A stretch of DNA of 6,737 bases, taken from assembly GCA_002366725.1 (NCBI GenBank), contig DFBT01000016.1, forward strand, positions 45,909 to 52,645. The letters are read 5' to 3'. Under the pieces are notes generated by a model. It searched no databases. It was not told where the DNA came from and was given only the letters and a program-made list of their open reading frames with translations. This DNA is from Caldifarciminota bacterium UBA3073. GTDB taxonomy: Bacteria; Hydrothermota; UBA3073. A program made the translations under genes and the position numbers. Below, piece by piece: positions 5,386-6,737 of this stretch. Every line of letters begins with the position of its first letter. Position 1 is the first letter of the stretch.

Positions 5386-5417
5386 CCTCGGATTAAAATG
5401 ACTTTTGGGAAGCCCTA

Positions 5418-5429
5418 TTATATTAAACA
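5418..5429 (+). repeat. right 12-bp target-site duplication
   Basis: TTATATTAAACA, identical to 4884-4895 and directly outside the right terminal repeat. The ribosome-binding site of the next gene begins two bases later. Confidence 0.85.
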
Positions 5430-5443
5430 GAAAGGTTGCTACA

Positions 5444-5602
5444 ATGGCCAAGGATTTTTATAAGAAGCTTGGGGAGTTTATTCACGAAATGGCTCAAGAT
5501 ATTAATAATGACATTGGTAGTGGGTTTCCCGAGGCAGTCTATCAAAATACCATCGCCATTGAATTAAGAGAAAAGGATATAGAAACAAGGACAGCAGGTT
5601 AA
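5444..5602 (+). pseudogene. truncated GxxExxY protein (N-terminal 52 residues)
   Basis: ATG at 5444 follows AAAGG (5431-5435) by eight bases; an in-frame TTG at 5405 lies inside the mobile element and is not used here. The protein has NDIGSGFPEAVYQNTIAIEL at residues 22-41, which carries the GxxExxY signature (G-F-P-E-A-V-Y) followed by the usual LxxEL helix. Family members run about 120-130 residues and continue with a D...ExK nuclease-like core and a LLNF ending. All of that is missing: the frame stops at TAA after IETRTAG. It cannot hold the presumed active site, so I call it a remnant. The sequence after the stop is not the rest of the family in any frame I read. The mobile element lies 26 bases upstream and may have cut it off from its promoter. 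Confidence 0.75.
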
Positions 5603-5751
5603 AGAAAATTGTGACTGGAGTTCTGCTGAAAATCCCAAAATCTGAGGATTTTATATCGCCGGAGAAGACAAAACCCGTTGAAGTTGAAGTATATTCCTTC
5701 AATCCAGACTCAAAAAGTATGGAACTTGTCTGGAGATCAGATTTGACATAA
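5563..5751 (+). pseudogene. C-terminal tail of an unidentified gene, out of frame with the GxxExxY remnant
   Basis: A frame of 62 codons opens after TGA (5560-5562) and ends at TAA (5749-5751). From the GTG at 5611 it looks like real protein: VTGVLLKIPKSEDF, KPVEVEVYSFNPDSKSMELV, and WRSDLT at the end. No family recognised. The first codons overlap the GxxExxY frame, so the likely history is a deletion fusing the head of one gene to the tail of another. Its stop codon overlaps the ribosome-binding site of the next gene, so the lost gene probably formed an operon with it. A small genuine gene of 46 codons from GTG 5611 is possible but lacks a good ribosome-binding site. Confidence 0.4.
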
Positions 5752-5764
5752 AGGAAATACTGCT

Positions 5765-6391
5765 ATGTTTAGCCCGGAAGAAAGGCGGAATAAAGAAGAG
5801 TCTCTGGGGTTACCCAGAAAAGTAACCGTTGACTATCCATTTAAAAAGGAGATTGATCAATTACTGGAAGAGATACCATTATCAAAGATAAAGAAGGCTC
5901 GTGTTGCATTTGAAAAGTGGTGTGCATTCTGGGTGAAACCTGAAGAGATAATAGAACAGACATATCGTGCCTTTTGTTCCAGTTTGAAAACGAGATACTT
6001 CTATACAAACTTCAAGCTGGCATCCATCATCTTATTATACCTCTATGGTTATATATCAGAAGAAGAGATGGCACTTGCCGAGAATGGAAAGACTGCTGAA
6101 ATCTTCGATAAACACAAGAGTGACCTCAATACAGTGAAAGAAATTGATGAGGTGCTAAAGGAGCAAAAGTTTTTTGGGCATATCCCTATGAATGTCAGTT
6201 GTCTTGCAATCGGTGCCAGCATCAGTTTTACCACTGCAGTAAAATCCATTCTTGATGTTATTCAGAGACTCCATGAAGATGAGAAATATAGAGAAAGTCT
6301 TTATACCTATAGTCTTCTTGATTGGGACGAAGCAATTCTGTTGAGGGGATATGATTATCATTCGCACAAAATAAATATGCAAGGGTGTTGA
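5765..6391 (+). CDS. orphan protein of unknown function
   Basis: 208 aa; ATG preceded by AAGGA (5751-5755) at nine bases. Family not recognised. The N-terminal 35 residues are charged. Residues 36-70 hold PLSKIKKARVAFEKWCAFWV and an amphipathic helix. Residues 78-98 (FYTNFKLASIILLYLYGYIS) are hydrophobic but too interrupted for a confident membrane helix. Residues 138-165 contain GHIPMNVSCLAIGASISFTT, small-residue rich, as in a buried core. The C-terminus is DWDEAILLRGYDYHSHK. Only about 13 bases separate it from the upstream gene tail, which suggests a former operon. It ends at TGA with no terminator beyond it except possibly the palindrome at 6448-6481. Confidence 0.55.
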   Translation: MFSPEERRNKEESLGLPRKVTVDYPFKKEIDQLLEEIPLSKIKKARVAFEKWCAFWVKPEEIIEQTYRAFCSSLKTRYFYTNFKLASIILLYLYGYISEEEMALAENGKTAEIFDKHKSDLNTVKEIDEVLKEQKFFGHIPMNVSCLAIGASISFTTAVKSILDVIQRLHEDEKYRESLYTYSLLDWDEAILLRGYDYHSHKINMQGC

Positions 6392-6627
6392 TAAAGATTA
6401 AAGATACAAAGGCGTCACAAAGTGATGAGGGTAAATAGAATACGGACATTCGATAATTGCACAATTGTGCAATTATCGAATAATGCAATTGCAGATAGAT
6501 TTTGCAGATACAGAATAGCAAGACACCAAGAACAGCAAGATTTTAGATTACAGATTGAGGATTATCAGTCAGCGATGGCCGATAACTAATACCTTATGGA
6601 CTTCGTGCTTTTGTGGTTAATTTCTTC
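6392..6627. other. non-coding stretch with palindromes
   Basis: Apart from the large palindrome (6448-6481) and a second small one, TGCAATTGCA (6484-6493), I see only low-complexity AGATT/ATTACAG-like sequence. Around 6600-6620, CTTCGTGCTTTTGTGGTTAA recalls the dispersed CTTCGTG...GTGGTTAA repeats seen in many bacterial genomes. No gene supported. Confidence 0.5.
6448..6481. repeat. 34-bp perfect palindrome
   Basis: The half-site ATTCGATAATTGCACAA (6448-6464) is followed at once by its exact reverse complement (6465-6481). There is no mismatch over 17 pairs and no unpaired centre. It lies 57 bases after the last stop codon. As RNA or single-stranded DNA it would form a long AT-rich hairpin. 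It has no T-run, so terminator function is unproven. A dispersed palindromic repeat or a protein-binding site are the alternatives. Confidence 0.85.
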
Positions 6628-6656
6628 TTGACTTTTTATAGAATTTATGGTAAAAT
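6628..6656 (+). promoter_or_regulatory. sigma70-type promoter with extended -10 for a gene beyond the window
   Basis: TTGACT (6628-6633) and TAAAAT (6651-6656) are 17 bases apart. TGG just before the -10 box gives the extended TGn form. It has the same -35 sequence and spacing as the promoter at 216-244. Transcription would start near 6663. Confidence 0.7.
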
Positions 6657-6662
6657 TGATAA

Positions 6663-6737
6663 AGTGCTTAATTGAGGGATATCCGAACTTGAACTCGCAT
6701 ATATCATTTACAGGAAAATTAAAGGAGGGATAAACTA
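6663..6737 (+). promoter_or_regulatory. leader and ribosome-binding site of the next gene
   Basis: AAAGGAGGG (6721-6729) is an almost complete anti-16S match. Eight bases follow it before the window ends, so a start codon is expected at about 6738. Upstream, CGAACTTGA (6684-6692) repeats the core at 343-351, and GATAT (6678-6682) can pair with ATATC (6701-6705) around it. Confidence 0.6.

Larger units (their letters stand above)
4896..5417. mobile_element. 522-bp MITE-like non-autonomous element
   Basis: The ends are perfect 15-bp inverted repeats: TAGGGCTTCCCAAAA (4896-4910) and TTTTGGGAAGCCCTA (5403-5417). Both are flanked by the same 12-bp sequence, TTATATTAAACA, which identifies a transposition event. 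There is no transposase; the longest internal frame (5117-5401) is made of palindromes. The left half is AT-rich with a 12-bp inverted repeat, TTCCTAAACCAC (4959-4970) and GTGGTTTAGGAA (5065-5076), and a 16-bp direct repeat (4911-4926 and 4970-4985, one mismatch). The right half is a run of hairpins. A long AT-rich target duplication of 10-12 bp is known for IS4-type elements, but the parent family is not established. Perfect ends and target copies suggest recent movement. It lies between the broken coupled gene and the truncated GxxExxY gene. Confidence 0.85.

Noticed and set aside
5117..5401. 94-codon frame on the + strand inside the mobile element
   Set aside because: It is assembled almost wholly from hairpin arms and has no ribosome-binding site; the protein is a by-product of the repeats.
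5405..5443. Upstream TTG start for the GxxExxY remnant
   Set aside because: It lies in the terminal repeat of the mobile element and has no ribosome-binding site.
6425..6589. 54-codon frame from ATG 6425 across the 34-bp palindrome
   Set aside because: The middle of the peptide is set by the palindrome, the rest is low-complexity, and there is no ribosome-binding site. Probably chance.

Overview
AT-rich bacterial DNA with strong Shine-Dalgarno sites (AAGGAG/AGGAGG type) and two well-formed sigma70-type promoters. All gene calls lie on the + strand. The genes are loosely spaced, mostly of unknown function, and interleaved with gene remnants, dispersed palindromes and a non-autonomous transposable element. 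This looks like an accessory or defence-island-like segment. Palindromic repeats of the CCTGCC/GGCAGG and CCCCGCC/GGCGGGG kind suggest an uncultured bacterium, but nothing here fixes the taxon.

Layout. The window opens with the last 58 codons of an unidentified gene (2-178). A near-consensus promoter (216-244) follows, then a structured leader of about 140 nt. The leader precedes the largest gene (394-2091, 565 aa). That gene reads as a composite: a restriction-type N-terminal head, a Cys pair, a nuclease-like core (VEFDESQH) and a C-terminal nitrilase-like domain lacking the usual Glu of the catalytic triad. Next is a small membrane protein with an L7/L12-like C-terminal domain (2269-2784), then a four-helix membrane protein with a zinc ribbon and an internal duplication (2916-3620). 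A decayed stretch (3621-3963) holds a tandem repeat and a short coding remnant. A charged 284-aa protein of unknown function follows (3964-4818). Its stop overlaps the start of a gene that dies after 11 codons.

A 522-bp MITE-like element (4896-5417) comes next, with 15-bp terminal inverted repeats and a 12-bp target duplication. It lies directly upstream of a truncated GxxExxY gene (5444-5602), which runs into the tail of another gene in a different frame (to 5751). An orphan 208-aa gene (5765-6391) follows. The last 346 bases hold a 34-bp perfect palindrome, a second promoter (6628-6656) and an unmistakable ribosome-binding site for a gene that begins just past the window.

How the parts relate. 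The 565-aa protein is the most plausible defence or nucleic-acid-processing effector; this is inference from its domains. The leader before it and the leader at the right edge share a CGAACTTGA core at nearly the same distance from the start codon, so the two transcription units may be co-regulated. No complete known defence system, CRISPR array, rRNA or tRNA is visible.
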